Position numbers and translations under genes: made by a program. This document shows, piece by piece, positions 23,350 through 33,722 of a stretch of 64,000 nucleotides of DNA. The stretch comes from Cercospora beticola (taxonomy: Eukaryota > Ascomycota > Dothideomycetes > Mycosphaerellales > Mycosphaerellaceae). Location of the stretch: contig NC_088938.1 of NCBI RefSeq assembly GCF_033473495.1, positions 1,798,001 through 1,862,000 of the forward strand, in the 5' to 3' direction. The notes under the pieces were generated by a model. That model made no database searches and was not told the DNA's origin. It saw only the letters and a list, made by a program, of their open reading frames with translations. Each line of letters opens with the position of its first letter. Within the stretch, counting starts at the first letter, position 1.

Positions 23350-24570
23350 ATGCTCTCCAAGACACTACTCTGGCTTGTCCCAACGGCACTGGTCACAGCT
23401 GCTCCACACAATGCCCTAAGCGCACTCACCTGCACAGAAATTGAGATTCCAGTCAATATTTCGTCTCCGGTTTTGAACTTGCCTAACAACCTCAACCTCT
23501 TGTCTGTTCAGGACCCCTCGTTCTTGAGCAAGTTCGTGGCAGGACTAGGATCGACGATTGCCGCAGGACAATATAGTATTGGCGCGAGATACTGCGAGCC
23601 GACAACGATCGTTGCTTCAAGGAGTAATACTTTGCAAATTTTGGTGCATGGTGAGTTCGGATACCATAAATTGTCTTGAGATAGGGAGCTGATGGTCACC
23701 AGGTAGCACATACACCAGAGACTACTGGTCAGGCCTCGCAGCTCCCGGAACACAACCTGGTCAAGACCAATACTCCTGGATCCTCTACGCCGCCAACCAA
23801 GGCTATCCCACCCTCTCCGTAGACCGCCTCTGCAACGGCGGTTCAACACGAGGCCTCAGCGCAAAAGATTGCCAACTCCCCACCCAAGCCGAAACCCTCT
23901 ACTCTGTAATCCAATCCGCTCGTTCAGGAACTCTGCCCACCGCCCAACGTTCTTTCAATAAAATTATCTACGCAGGCCACTCTTACGGCGCAATGGTCGG
24001 CAATGCCCTCTCGATCCAACATCCCGAAGCAGTGGATTCCTACCTCATGACAGGTTTCTCGTTCAAGCTCCTCCAAGGCCAAGCCGGTGTGATCGTTCAA
24101 TCAGGTTTTCAGCCCGCGGCAGTAGCTCTTCCGAACAAGTACGGCCACCTCGATCCAGGCTACGTAACCTTCACAAATGGTCCCGGCGTTCGCAGCGTGT
24201 TCTACCACGGTGATTTCGACGACGCTGTCTTTCAACAAAAATAATCTCTCGAAGAGGAACTCTCACAATCGCGGAAGTATACACTGCGACATTCGGACAA
24301 ATGAATGCTCCTGGATATACGGGTTCTGTATTTGTTTTGGATGGAAATGAGGATGGGGTGTTTTGTGAAGATGGGCCGCTGCAGGCGATTCTCGGTGTTG
24401 CGGGGGATTGTTCGAAGGGGTTCTCTGCAGGTGTGAGGGATGGATATCCGAATGCGAAGGCTTTTGGGTTTTATAATACGGCTAATACGGGGCATTGTTT
24501 GAATACGCATCGGACTGCCCAGGAGAGTTTCAAGGCGGCGCATGATTGGTTGGCTGGGCAGGGGTTTTAG
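23350..24570 (+). pseudogene. Secreted alpha/beta-hydrolase, frameshifted
   Basis: Exon 1 is 23350-23650, followed by a 52-nt intron (gtgagt...ccag), then exon 2 from 23703. The start gives a signal peptide (MLSKTLLWLVPTALVTAAP). The fold is an alpha/beta-hydrolase: VHG and YTRDYW near the oxyanion region, the nucleophile elbow GHSYG (Ser about 194), and the expected late His in TGHCLNTH near the C-terminus. The frame ends at a TAA (24242-24244) just after VFQQK. The remaining 110 residues, including the catalytic His, continue in another frame up to 24570. One extra base in the A-run at 24236-24240 would join them. No intron with good signals explains the shift. It is therefore a recent pseudogene, a truncated protein or a sequence error. 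The natural substrate is unknown. Confidence 0.75.
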
Positions 24571-24631
24571 GATATGAGAACTCTTTTTACTGCGATGGAA
24601 TTCGTTGATAGAGTAGATGTCGAACTGCGGG

Positions 24632-26223
24632 CTATACCGAGATCTCGTTGAGTTGCAAAAGAACCTGTTGGAAGAATTAGTGCATCTCCTAGACTGCATT
24701 ACAGATTGCTCACTCACCTGATTAATGAACTTCACACCCACGACAACTCCATCCTGATCTTCAGCCTCACTGATCTCTTCATACTCATCATTATCAGCAT
24801 CCAAACAAGTAAGACAATCCACAACAACCTCAGTATACGTGTTTCCCATAATCGGCGGCAAGCGACGCTTCGCAAGGCCCACGAGGAGATCTTTGAATGC
24901 ACCAGGTGTAAAACGAAGTAGATCACTAGCGCTGACCTCGAACGCTCGTCCAGGGCCGGAGATCCTTCCGTTATTGTCATACATCACGAATGAATTCCAA
25001 AGACCAATTTCAAGCAAGCAGACGCCGAGACTGTAGATATCGTGTTGCATTTTGTATCGCTCCTCCGGGAAAGAGCCTTGTCTTTCGGGGTGGCGATACA
25101 TGTTTTGTTCCCAGTTTGCTGAGCCGCGAAGGTAGGTGTTTCCATCTTCGCTTCGGACTTGTTCGAAGCCGATGAGGTAGAAGGAGTCGAGGGTGAGGTC
25201 GTCTTCTGCAGTGGGGTTGAGGAAGCTGATGAAGTTTTCGGGTCGGATGCCTTTGTGCACGAAGGCTAGGGTGTGAACGTAGTTCACTGAGGTCGCGATT
25301 CGTTTGGCGAGTGAGAAGCGGTCTGTCAAGGAATGTGGCTGCTGCATGAGCAAGCAATTTCGTAGACTCATTGGTGTGCCGGGTGATGGAGTATCGAATA
25401 TCATGTCGAAAGAGGCAACGCGGCTGCCTGTGACATGGCGCATTTTGACGACTCCGCGACAGCGTAGAACTCCAAAGACAGCTGGGTCTACCGCGCGAAG
25501 CTTTCTAGCCAGGCGTCGAATGTCTTGCGTCATGGTTTCGGTATTTGAGTGACCTGGACATGGTATCGAGTCCACGATGTACGAAGTAGAGGAACCTTGC
25601 TCATGGGCAATCATTGCTTGCGAATGTGGTACACGCCTTGTATCCATCTTTTCAAGTTCGTTTGGCGACAAGAAGATGTGCGTGTCAGATGGCTCAAATT
25701 TACTGATAGCAGCGCGGACTTTGGTTGCCCTGCGCAGCAGGACGGTGGCTTCCTTTGAGCTTGCGGATGTCAACCTTTTCAGCTCATCGTCAATCTTGGG
25801 GTTTGCAATCTTCATGATCAAGAACCAAGAAGGATCGTACACTGCAGACCATTCGGCTAGTTCGTCTATCAGACTGTCCAGGTAGGGCTTGACCAGGAGA
25901 TATTTGGTGAGCTTTATTTTCCGCCGGGAGTCAGGATTACAATGGCCGTCCTTCTGCTTTTTCAGCAGTCCTTCAACTCGCCGTTCTGCGGTCTTGATTT
26001 TGCTCTGCAACAGGGACAGAATAGATAGCTGCGAAGCTTGGTGCTCTTCTCGAAGCCCCGACCAGGTGGACTGTGCGAAGTCGAGCTGAACCTGAGTCCG
26101 ACGCCAATACGACTCGATCTTGATGGCGCGATCTTCAATGTCGCTTCTTGCATACTTCAAGGTGATGATGAGATCAACCAGTTTGTGTCCTTGGCTGCCC
26201 CTCCGTGTCAGCAGCTGACGCAT
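24632..26223 (-). CDS. Pseudokinase with helical N-terminal region (fungal HeLo/kinase-like family)
   Basis: Exons are 26223-24718 and 24664-24632, with a 53-nt intron (gtgagt...acag). Splicing gives the family-typical C-terminus VLLQLNEISV and a 512-residue product. Residues 15-180 are helical and charged, resembling the N-terminal domain of fungal HeLo-type signalling proteins. Residues 220-500 form a kinase-like fold in which key residues are missing: HRD is HKG (323-325, in VHKGIRPEN), DFG is GFE (352-354), while DIYSLG (395-400) is kept. Catalysis is therefore unlikely and a scaffold or sensor role more likely. An in-frame TAG, which could be a splice acceptor (ctcctag), lies 9 nt before the ATG, so an upstream exon is possible. 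It is divergent from the kinase-propeller gene at 26899. Confidence 0.8.
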
Positions 26224-26898
26224 GGCGGAATTCTAGGAGATGAATACCCAAGTACTGCACCCACGGCGGATGCTATCGCTGGCAACTCCATGATCTTTCA
26301 AAGAGCTGAACCGTGTGCTGAAAGGAAGTGCAATCGTCCGCGCCATACTGAGGGCAGCAAAGACTATTTTCAGTGCAAGATGTCGGGAGAAGTCTGCCAT
26401 CGCTCTTGAGGTGGCGCGGGTCGGGGCTCAGGAGATCATGTATGTTCAGCCACGGCGTCTTAGCTCTGCAAGCCTTGTGCATTCCAGCCGCAATCACTGG
26501 AACGTTGCAAACAACCTCATCTCACTGGGGCAGGTGAACTCTGTGTGGAGAAGGTAAGAACTGCCAAGGTATCATTAGTCAGCAATTTGACAACACTGCC
26601 GCGCCCTCTATGAGTTAAGGCTAATTCTTGCTATGCAGATATGATATTCATCTCGCATTCTCTCAACACAGCTCCGCACGATGCCTCCAAAATACTTCTC
26701 GCGCCAGCCACGGGCTGTGCGCTCGGATCGGCGAGATGAGCGCCAATCACGCTCTGAGAAGGCCTTTGTGGCTTGCATGATCAGGCTGAGCCCCTCAGCT
26801 GTGCAACCGCGTGCCAGCGATCGTGTTGGTCCCGTTTGCAAGAAAGAAGGAAACGACGAGAGTAAGATGCTGAACTACTGCGAGGAAAAGCAGCCCGA
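26224..26898. promoter_or_regulatory. Shared divergent promoter of the pseudokinase and kinase-WD40 genes
   Basis: 675 bp separate the two divergent ATGs. Small frames occur on both strands but none shows a domain. Either gene could have a further 5' exon here; in-frame stops precede both chosen starts (26863 on the plus strand). Confidence 0.45.
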
Positions 26899-29458
26899 AT
26901 GCCACGAGCGGCTGATCTGGTGCTTCTGGCGCGGCTGGAAGCACAGTTGACAGAGACACTTCACGGTGTCTTCACAAAGCACAGCGATGGTGAGCTGCAC
27001 ACGGTGTGGAGGAGAGACCCGCGACCCCTAGGTAGAGGTGGTTTTGGCGAGGTCTATCGCGAAGAATGCATCGATGGCCTCCAACGAGGGTCAGTTCGCG
27101 CTGTCAAACTCATCCAGAAGCCGAATGCAAGGCAATTGCGAGGCATCGACTTCAGTCGAGAGCTAGAGGCCATCGCGCGCTTCTCCCAGCCACAAGTAGA
27201 AAGACCCAAGAGCCGTTGATTCATGGATCGTTCGCTAACACTTGCGCAGTATGAGGCTTATTTCGCAAAGTCATTTGGCTGGTTTGAGACATCGAGCACT
27301 GTTTTCATTGCCATGGAGTTCCTGGAGCACGGTGATCTTCAACGTTGTTGCGGAAACCCGATTCCAGAAAGAGAGATGCAAGCGATCGCTTCTCAGGTGC
27401 TTGGGGGCCTCTCCTTCATGCATTCACAAGGCTACGCTCACCGGGATCTGAAGCCGCAGGTACGCAGTGCTTGCCCGCGACTGGTGTGCACAAACGCTGA
27501 TAGAGTGGTGCGCGCAGAATCTTATAGTGTGTCGCCCAAGACCGCGTTGGCATATCAAGATTGCGGACTTCGGTCTCAGCAAACGAGTTGCCGAGAGCTT
27601 CTCTTCGCTGCACACGCAGGCAGGAACTCAAGGCTACATGGCACCAGAGGTCATGGGGCTTTTGGACGATGATGATGATTCAGACGATGGCATTACATCT
27701 TCATACACTACCGCCGTGGATATCTGGGCCCTAGGGGTAATTACGTTCTACATGCTGACCGGTCAGCTGCCATTTCCGGTATCAGACCAACGACCACTCA
27801 AGAAGTATGTTCGGGGCAAAACATTATTTCCAGTGCAGAAACTACATGAAGAGGAGATAAGCGACGCAGGTTGCACCTGGATCGAAACCTGCATGGCACC
27901 TTCTCCACTAGACCGACCAAGTGCGGGATATAGTCGGCGTCACGATTGGCCAATGGGGGCTAAAGCTTTCGATGCTTCCACTGAAGAATTGCAGTCTTCA
28001 GTTGCATCAAGCGGCATGGCCACCGCTAGTTGGACGGCGACAGATAGTGCCTACGACTCTGGGAACCATCCGCCTGTGGCCGAGGACTCGCCGAAATCTG
28101 CCACATTGAACAACACAGCCCCGGTAGCATTACATATGTACGATGGCAGCAGTGAGATAACCGAGTCCAACACTACGTTACCAGCAAAGCCAAGAAGTTC
28201 GCGACAACGTACCCGAGCTCGCCCTCTACGGCCAGCCTTGAGCTTCCAAACCACCAGTGAGACTTCTGCTTGGAATTCTGCAGATACTATTGTGCGTGAA
28301 GATGACTCGATGTACACTCAGATCCCTGTGCGCGAATATCTTTCAACGGGATGGGCGGATCACGTTACCCTTTCAGCGGACAATGAAGTGATAGGCACCA
28401 TTTGCGGAACCGATGACGCCACGCAGCAACAAGTGCGCCTATGTCTGTGGAGCACAGAAACTGGCAAGTCCCTACTGAAGCTTGATCTGGAGCTTCCGAA
28501 AAGTCATATTCGCGACAAGAATACATTTGGATCATTGGTAATTGGACCTGGTGCACTCTCTGTGGCTCTGTCAACAGACGATGCCAGAATTCATGTCTGG
28601 CATTTAGCGCACAATGGCACCGAACACCAGTCGCCACCCACGTCGATACATGTCGACCCCTCGTATTCAAGCTACCGGAATCTCTTAGAGTTCTCTAGAG
28701 ATGGCAAATATCTGATGCACTATGGGAAGACCACTTGCGTCTATGATGCAGTATCAATGTCCTTGGTAGGCGAATTGCAACTTGACCTTGATGAATCATG
28801 TCGAGGCTCTCAAACGATCACCCCCGACAGTCAGTTCCTTAAATATACTCCTCGCGCTCAGCATGGCAGTAGCTCTGGTGAACCTCATCTATTGAGCATT
28901 AAAACAGGTCGCGATCTGGAAAAGAAATTTTACTGCGGGAAATACAGCAAGGGAGTCAGCGGCTACTCGCAGCCCTTTCACTTTGTGGACCAAAAGCCCC
29001 TTTTCTCACTAGATGGTCGCCGAATGTGCGTCATGAGCTTCACTTGTGGTCTACACCTCTGGGATCTCAGCTCTGGCAATTCGCTATTGGACGACGACGT
29101 TGGCGCCCGAAACTCGCTTTCGTGGACTCATGGACTCTATAAACCCGCTCTTTCGCGTGACGGACGATTTTTCGCTGGACTCAAACCGCTGTATCGCAGC
29201 CGCAACCGTTCTATGGATCAACTGGAACTCACGATATGCAACTTAGATACGGGAGTGAGAGTATCGCACCTATTTCCAGTCGCATTACTGTGCAAGACAC
29301 TCTTCTTTCACCCGAATGGCCAATTGGTTTTCGCGGGATGGTACATGAAGCCATGTCCTAGACCTTCTGGGCCTGGATTCATCAGGACTTTGATGCTTGG
29401 GAACGAGCAAATCAATGTGAGCATACTCATATTTGCAGATTGGCTCGAGGATGTATGA
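26899..29458 (+). CDS. Protein kinase fused to WD40-like beta-propeller
   Basis: Exons 26899-27195, 27250-27459 and 27518-29458, introns of 54 and 58 nt, 815 residues. The kinase is complete: glycine loop GRGGFGEVY (45-53), Lys in RAVK (K70), HRDLKPQN (163-170, its last residues spanning the second intron) and DFG (186-188) in KIADFGLSKR. MAPEV follows at about 211-215, then an acidic DDDDDSDD insert. Catalytic activity is expected. A Ser/Thr/Pro-rich linker leads to a C-terminal region (about 430-815) with repeated propeller-type strands such as RLCLWSTETGKSL, RIHVWHL and GLHLWDLSSG. Such kinase-propeller fusions are typical of filamentous-fungus signalling genes; substrate and trigger are unknown. 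The last residues are uncertain because a GT...AG pair lies just before the stop. Confidence 0.85.
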
Positions 29459-29923
29459 CAAGACTATTCGGATACACTGTCCAGTAGCTCACGAGCTTCG
29501 CTGTACGCGTTCAAGAAAAGCGCGGGGTCTACTGCCAGCGTCGGATTTTGAGGTACGGCGTCCAGCTCCGGCTGGCTTGCTGGCTGGCTATGGAGACGGG
29601 ACTCTGCCGCTAGCGCCTCCACGGATCATGAGGTAAGCTCCTGTGCGACGTCGCAGGGTGGCGTGATTGCAGTGCTCACGGGTCAATTGTTGTTGTGAAA
29701 TGTAGCAGCGAAGGCTGCCGCAGATGTAGTCATGTCATTTGCCAAGAGAAAAGTTTTACATGGCGCGCGATCGGTCTGTATTGACTCTTTGGTAGGAGCG
29801 ACGGCCGACATCGCGCTGTGTCTACTATCGCATTCACGCACGGCGTGTTGGGAGCGCAAAATACAGCAGGTCCAGAATCTCCAATCAGTCCAACACATCT
29901 CCCCTGCCTTCAGCCATCATCTC
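29459..29923. other. Intergenic region between convergent genes
   Basis: 3' flanks of the kinase-WD40 gene and the adaptin gene. Nothing further recognised. Confidence 0.45.
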
Positions 29924-32284
29924 CTAAAACGACAGCAAATCCCCTTCCCCGTTTTGCACATGCGTCATGGGCCTCACGGTTCCCAAACCTTGTCCCTGAT
30001 TAACAACATACATTTGCTCGGGGTGACCACCTCCAGTAGGACTCGACGCGAAGCCATCGTTGGCAACCCCTTGTCCACCAACGCTCGCAAAATACGCGTC
30101 AGCTTCATCAAGCACATGTCCGCTCGGTTGCTGCTGTTGACCGTTGATAGCCGCCTGCGCATCTGCAGCAACCATGTTGGCTTCTTGTTGTGCGCGCCAT
30201 GAAGGGAGCTTCTCTCGTTGGAGAGCGGGACTGTCTTGGAGTCGCCGAGGCCGTGTTGAGCGGAAGACAGTCTGTACGGGCTTGAGATACACTGTGGCCA
30301 AGGTGCCGACGACCAAGCACATTTCTTCTAATGTCACGGGATCGAGCTTCTCACTCTCGGCCGTGATAGCAGGTTTCTGGCCCATGACGATGCTTTTCGC
30401 GGCCGTGGGATTACTGCTCAGCAATCGCCAGTACATGTAGCCTCGATCTCGCAGATCTGGATTGTCGGTCTCTTCCGTCGCCCATTTGAGAACTTTGGGG
30501 ACCAGATCTTGTCCTTTGCTAGGTCGTTGTATGAACAGCTTCACTGTCGCAGTCAAAAGTGCGAGCTGCACTTCGTGTGTCTCGTCTGCCCAGCTGTCGA
30601 GAAAATCCTCAAGAAGAATCTCGGAGTTGTCGATGCGGTCTGCATATTGGCCAATAACCCATATCATAGCCGCCTTCGCCTCCGGTTCGTCTAGTGAATC
30701 CAAGTTTTCGCATAACGTTGAGATGATCGATTCATATTGGTTCGGGTATTTGCGGAAGATGTTCTTGATGACGACTGTGGCCTCCTGCACAATATATGAT
30801 ACCTTTGTTGATACCAGCTCCAGTAGTGTTGCGATGCAAAGCTTTGCTGCAGGCTCGATCTTGATCGCCAGCTTGCCGATCGCACGCACTGATTTGCGGA
30901 CAAAGTGTACGTCGATCTCCGTTGCGTACTCTCGTAGCTCCGTCAATACTTCCTTGATATTCTTCTCGTTGGCCAGCATGAAGATGAGTTCCAACTTGGT
31001 GACCTTCACGTATATAGGATCGTTGTATTTGCAGAAAAACACTCGGATGTCGTTTCGCAGCACCTCCGGTCGTCGCTGCAAGATGAGTAAAGCGTTCCGC
31101 AGTGCAAGGTATTGAATCTCGGAACCCTTGCTGAGGAGTGTTACTAAAGGTGGGCTCAGCTTCGCACATAGTCCAGCGATGGTCTTATCGGAGTCAATGT
31201 AGTTCATCAGGTAGAGGATGACCCGAATGCATGTCAGTACGACGGCGGAGTTCGTATGTGATAGTCGTGGCGTAATTCTGTCTGCAAGTAACGCTGCTTC
31301 TTGTGTATCTTGAGGCACATATGAAGTGAGTGCCTCGAGAATGTACGTTTGTCCCCATCTGTGCCCACCATTAGCTTTACGGTTTCACATGCTCATTGGG
31401 AACGCTTACTCGGAGCAATCTGGCAAAATCTGAACGATTTTACTGGCATTAGCATAGTCGATCGTCAGTTTAATGCTTTCACTCCGTTCCCAGATGTCCA
31501 TCAATGATGCCAGAGCAGATGAGACGACTGTGGGGTTCTCGTCCCTCAGCATGAGATTGAGTCTGTCGATCAAGTCGCTGCGTTCCACCAAGTGTCTGTC
31601 GTGGTCGTAAACTTTGGCTACTGTAAAGGCTGCTGTCTTCCGCACGTATGGGTCTGGATCTCGGAGAAGGCTCTTGAGTGGTTCTACTGATGCTTCAACA
31701 TATTGTCGCACGTGGACATAAGACAGAGTTCGTAGGGAAAGTGCGCGTATCAGGGGGTTCGTATCATCCAGATCCTGAATAAGTATGGGAAGGGCTTTGA
31801 GAGCGATGTCTGGCTTCATTCGTGCGTAGTTGACCAGGTAGAGAAAGCACCTAGTCTCCTGATCAGTATCATCGGGTGGCAGAACGGAAGCCCACTCACA
31901 TCTTCTTGATCTCCAAATTGGGTATGCCCATACAACCTACGATGTCCGGAAAAAGCGCGACCATGTCATTGTTGCTCATTGTCATGTTCGCAACGATCTT
32001 CTTGAGCGCGATCTTCTTGGTCAAGAAGTTCTTGTCCTTCTTGCCTCCACCTTGATTGAGCTCGAGCTTGAGCTCTGCAACTTTGCCCTGTCGCGTTTGG
32101 GGTAAGCTTGGGTATGGCGAAGGAACGACGAACATGTTGGCCACGCAATAATTCTAGTCGTGTAGTCGGAGATAGTCGCAAGACTCTGCCGAAGAAGTCG
32201 CTGCGCTTCAAGAGGGGTGGTGTACGCAGCAGAGGTGGAACGTACCCTAGCGAAGAACTTCGCATCCTGCCCGGCCGCACTCAT
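29924..32284 (-). CDS. AP-1/AP-2 adaptor complex beta subunit (beta-adaptin)
   Basis: Exons on the minus strand are 32284-32246 (13 codons), 32087-31900, 31850-31410 and 31358-29924, giving 700 residues. Introns are 158, 49 and 51 nt and every junction restores conserved text (GKVAELKLELN, KKMCFLYLVNYAR, DCSEWGQTYILEAL). The protein is an adaptin-N solenoid of HEAT-like repeats along its whole length, with family signatures RKTAAFTVAKVYDHD, FRKYPNQYESII, ENLDSLDEPEAKAAMIWVIG and DNPDLRDRGYMYWRLLS. The C-terminus is a Gln/Gly-rich hinge without an ear domain, as usual in fungi. It acts in clathrin adaptor complexes at the trans-Golgi/endosome (AP-1) or plasma membrane (AP-2). I cannot decide between them with certainty. 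It shares a 406-bp divergent promoter with EMC4. Confidence 0.9.
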
Positions 32285-32690
32285 GTTGGCTGCTCTGGCG
32301 CAGCCACCAAGTGGCAGCTCCCGTTGTCAAGCTCTACCGCCAGCAGCGCGAGTCCTGCAAAGCTCCCATGCGACTATGTTCGGCTCCAGGCCAATGCGAT
32401 TTCAGGGAAAGCCGAGTCGGTTTTGTGATATGGCTGCGTGCGGGGCTGTGGCTGCGAGTCGCGTGAAGGGTACAGAGATCGCGTCTGGAGTCTCGTTCTG
32501 GCTGGGAGCGGTGGAAAGCGATGGTGGAGCGGCGTCTGGCGTTGATGTCCGCTGTCTCCTGGCGGTGCTCGAGCTGTCGCATGGGATGAGGCTCCGTGAG
32601 ATCGCTGATCACATGTGGCTTGGCGCGCGCCATCAGGCAACTTCACCTCGACAACAGCACCAGCTTCCCTAACCTAGACACCAATCCATC
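32285..32690. promoter_or_regulatory. Divergent promoter of beta-adaptin and EMC4
   Basis: 406 bp between two divergent ATGs of housekeeping membrane-traffic genes. It is GC-rich, with no repeat and no clear TATA box. Confidence 0.45.
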
Positions 32691-33316
32691 ATGGCGCTCA
32701 CGGTACCTAGCCCGCAGCCACGATGGCTCGTCGACCTGAACAGCAACTCTCTCACCAAGCCCAAGAACACCAGTATACCCGATCCTCCCGGCTACACCGC
32801 GCCGACCACCACGAACGCTTCCAGATCCAAAAAGTCCGTCTCGACACGAAAGGTCCCTACGCCAGAAGAGATGGACAGCCTTAAGCTCAAAAAGGCATGG
32901 GAACTCGCCATCGCGCCAGCGAAACAACTTCCAATGAACGCTATCGGAATGTACATGACGGGCAACGGGCTACAGATCTTCAGCATCATGATGGTATTCA
33001 TGCTGTTCAAAGGACCCATTCAGGCGGTGCTGAACCTGCAAAACACATTTGCCAGACTCGAGAGTCCGGGGAACAAGGAGCAGATGATCATGGTGAAGTT
33101 GGCGTTCATCGGGTGCAACCTGTTGGCCCTTGCGCTTGGTGTATGGAAAGTGAATGCGATGGGACTGTTACCGTAAGTCATACATCAGCTGGTTTCTTGG
33201 CCGACTTGAATAACACTCATATACTGAATTCTGATAACAGGACGACGAGATCAGATTGGCTGGCTTGGGAAGCTGCCCGAGAACCGGCGGAAAGAGCGTA
33301 TTTTGTCCCTTCATAA
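32691..33316 (+). CDS. emc4: ER membrane protein complex subunit 4
   Basis: Exons 32691-33172 and 33241-33316, intron 68 nt (gtaagt...acag), 185 residues. The C-terminal exon adds TTRSDWLAWE, the expected EMC4 ending. The N-terminal half is cytosolic and polar; the core holds KKAWELAIAPAKQLPMNAIG followed by GNGLQIFSIMMVFMLFKGPI and a second hydrophobic segment (MVKLAFIGCNLLALALGVW), the two membrane helices of the family. EMC4 is part of the ER insertase that helps put multipass and tail-anchored proteins into the ER membrane. Length and start (atcATGg) agree with fungal orthologues. Confidence 0.92.
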
Positions 33317-33722
33317 CGACAAGCAATGCCAATTAAATGCCGCCTTACTGCTGTCACGACTCAGCTTTCCAATTTTCAAACGTCTGCTCTCATACCACTC
33401 TTTGACGTTTCCAGGACACATACTCTGGCATGCACTCATTCATCTGCACTGACAAAAGCAAGCTCGACGGGTCAATCTGTCAAGTTTCAAATATGGATGG
33501 TTGTACAAGGTGGAACTACTTTCGAAGGACGAGAAGTTTTCATTTTGTTCGGCTCTACACATGGAGCTCCGACAAGTTAAGCTGTCTGCTATCAAAACCA
33601 GTATCGAGAGGCACAAAACTTGTGCTGCATACATCCTTTAGGACCCCGATTATTCCAAATCGAGGACCCGCACCAAAATCCTGATCTCCACATTTGTGCA
33701 AGCATGGGAGCAGGACACTGTC
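33317..33722. other. Intergenic region between convergent genes
   Basis: 3' flanks of EMC4 and the Scm3-like gene. No feature recognised. Confidence 0.4.

Noticed and set aside
24232..24717. Unspliced extension of the pseudokinase frame into the hydrolase gene
   Set aside because: Splicing of the 53-nt intron at 24665-24717 gives the conserved C-terminus and removes the overlap.
32334..32633. Several frames of about 90-150 codons in the adaptin/EMC4 promoter
   Set aside because: They overlap each other on both strands, have no domains and lie between two well-defined divergent starts.
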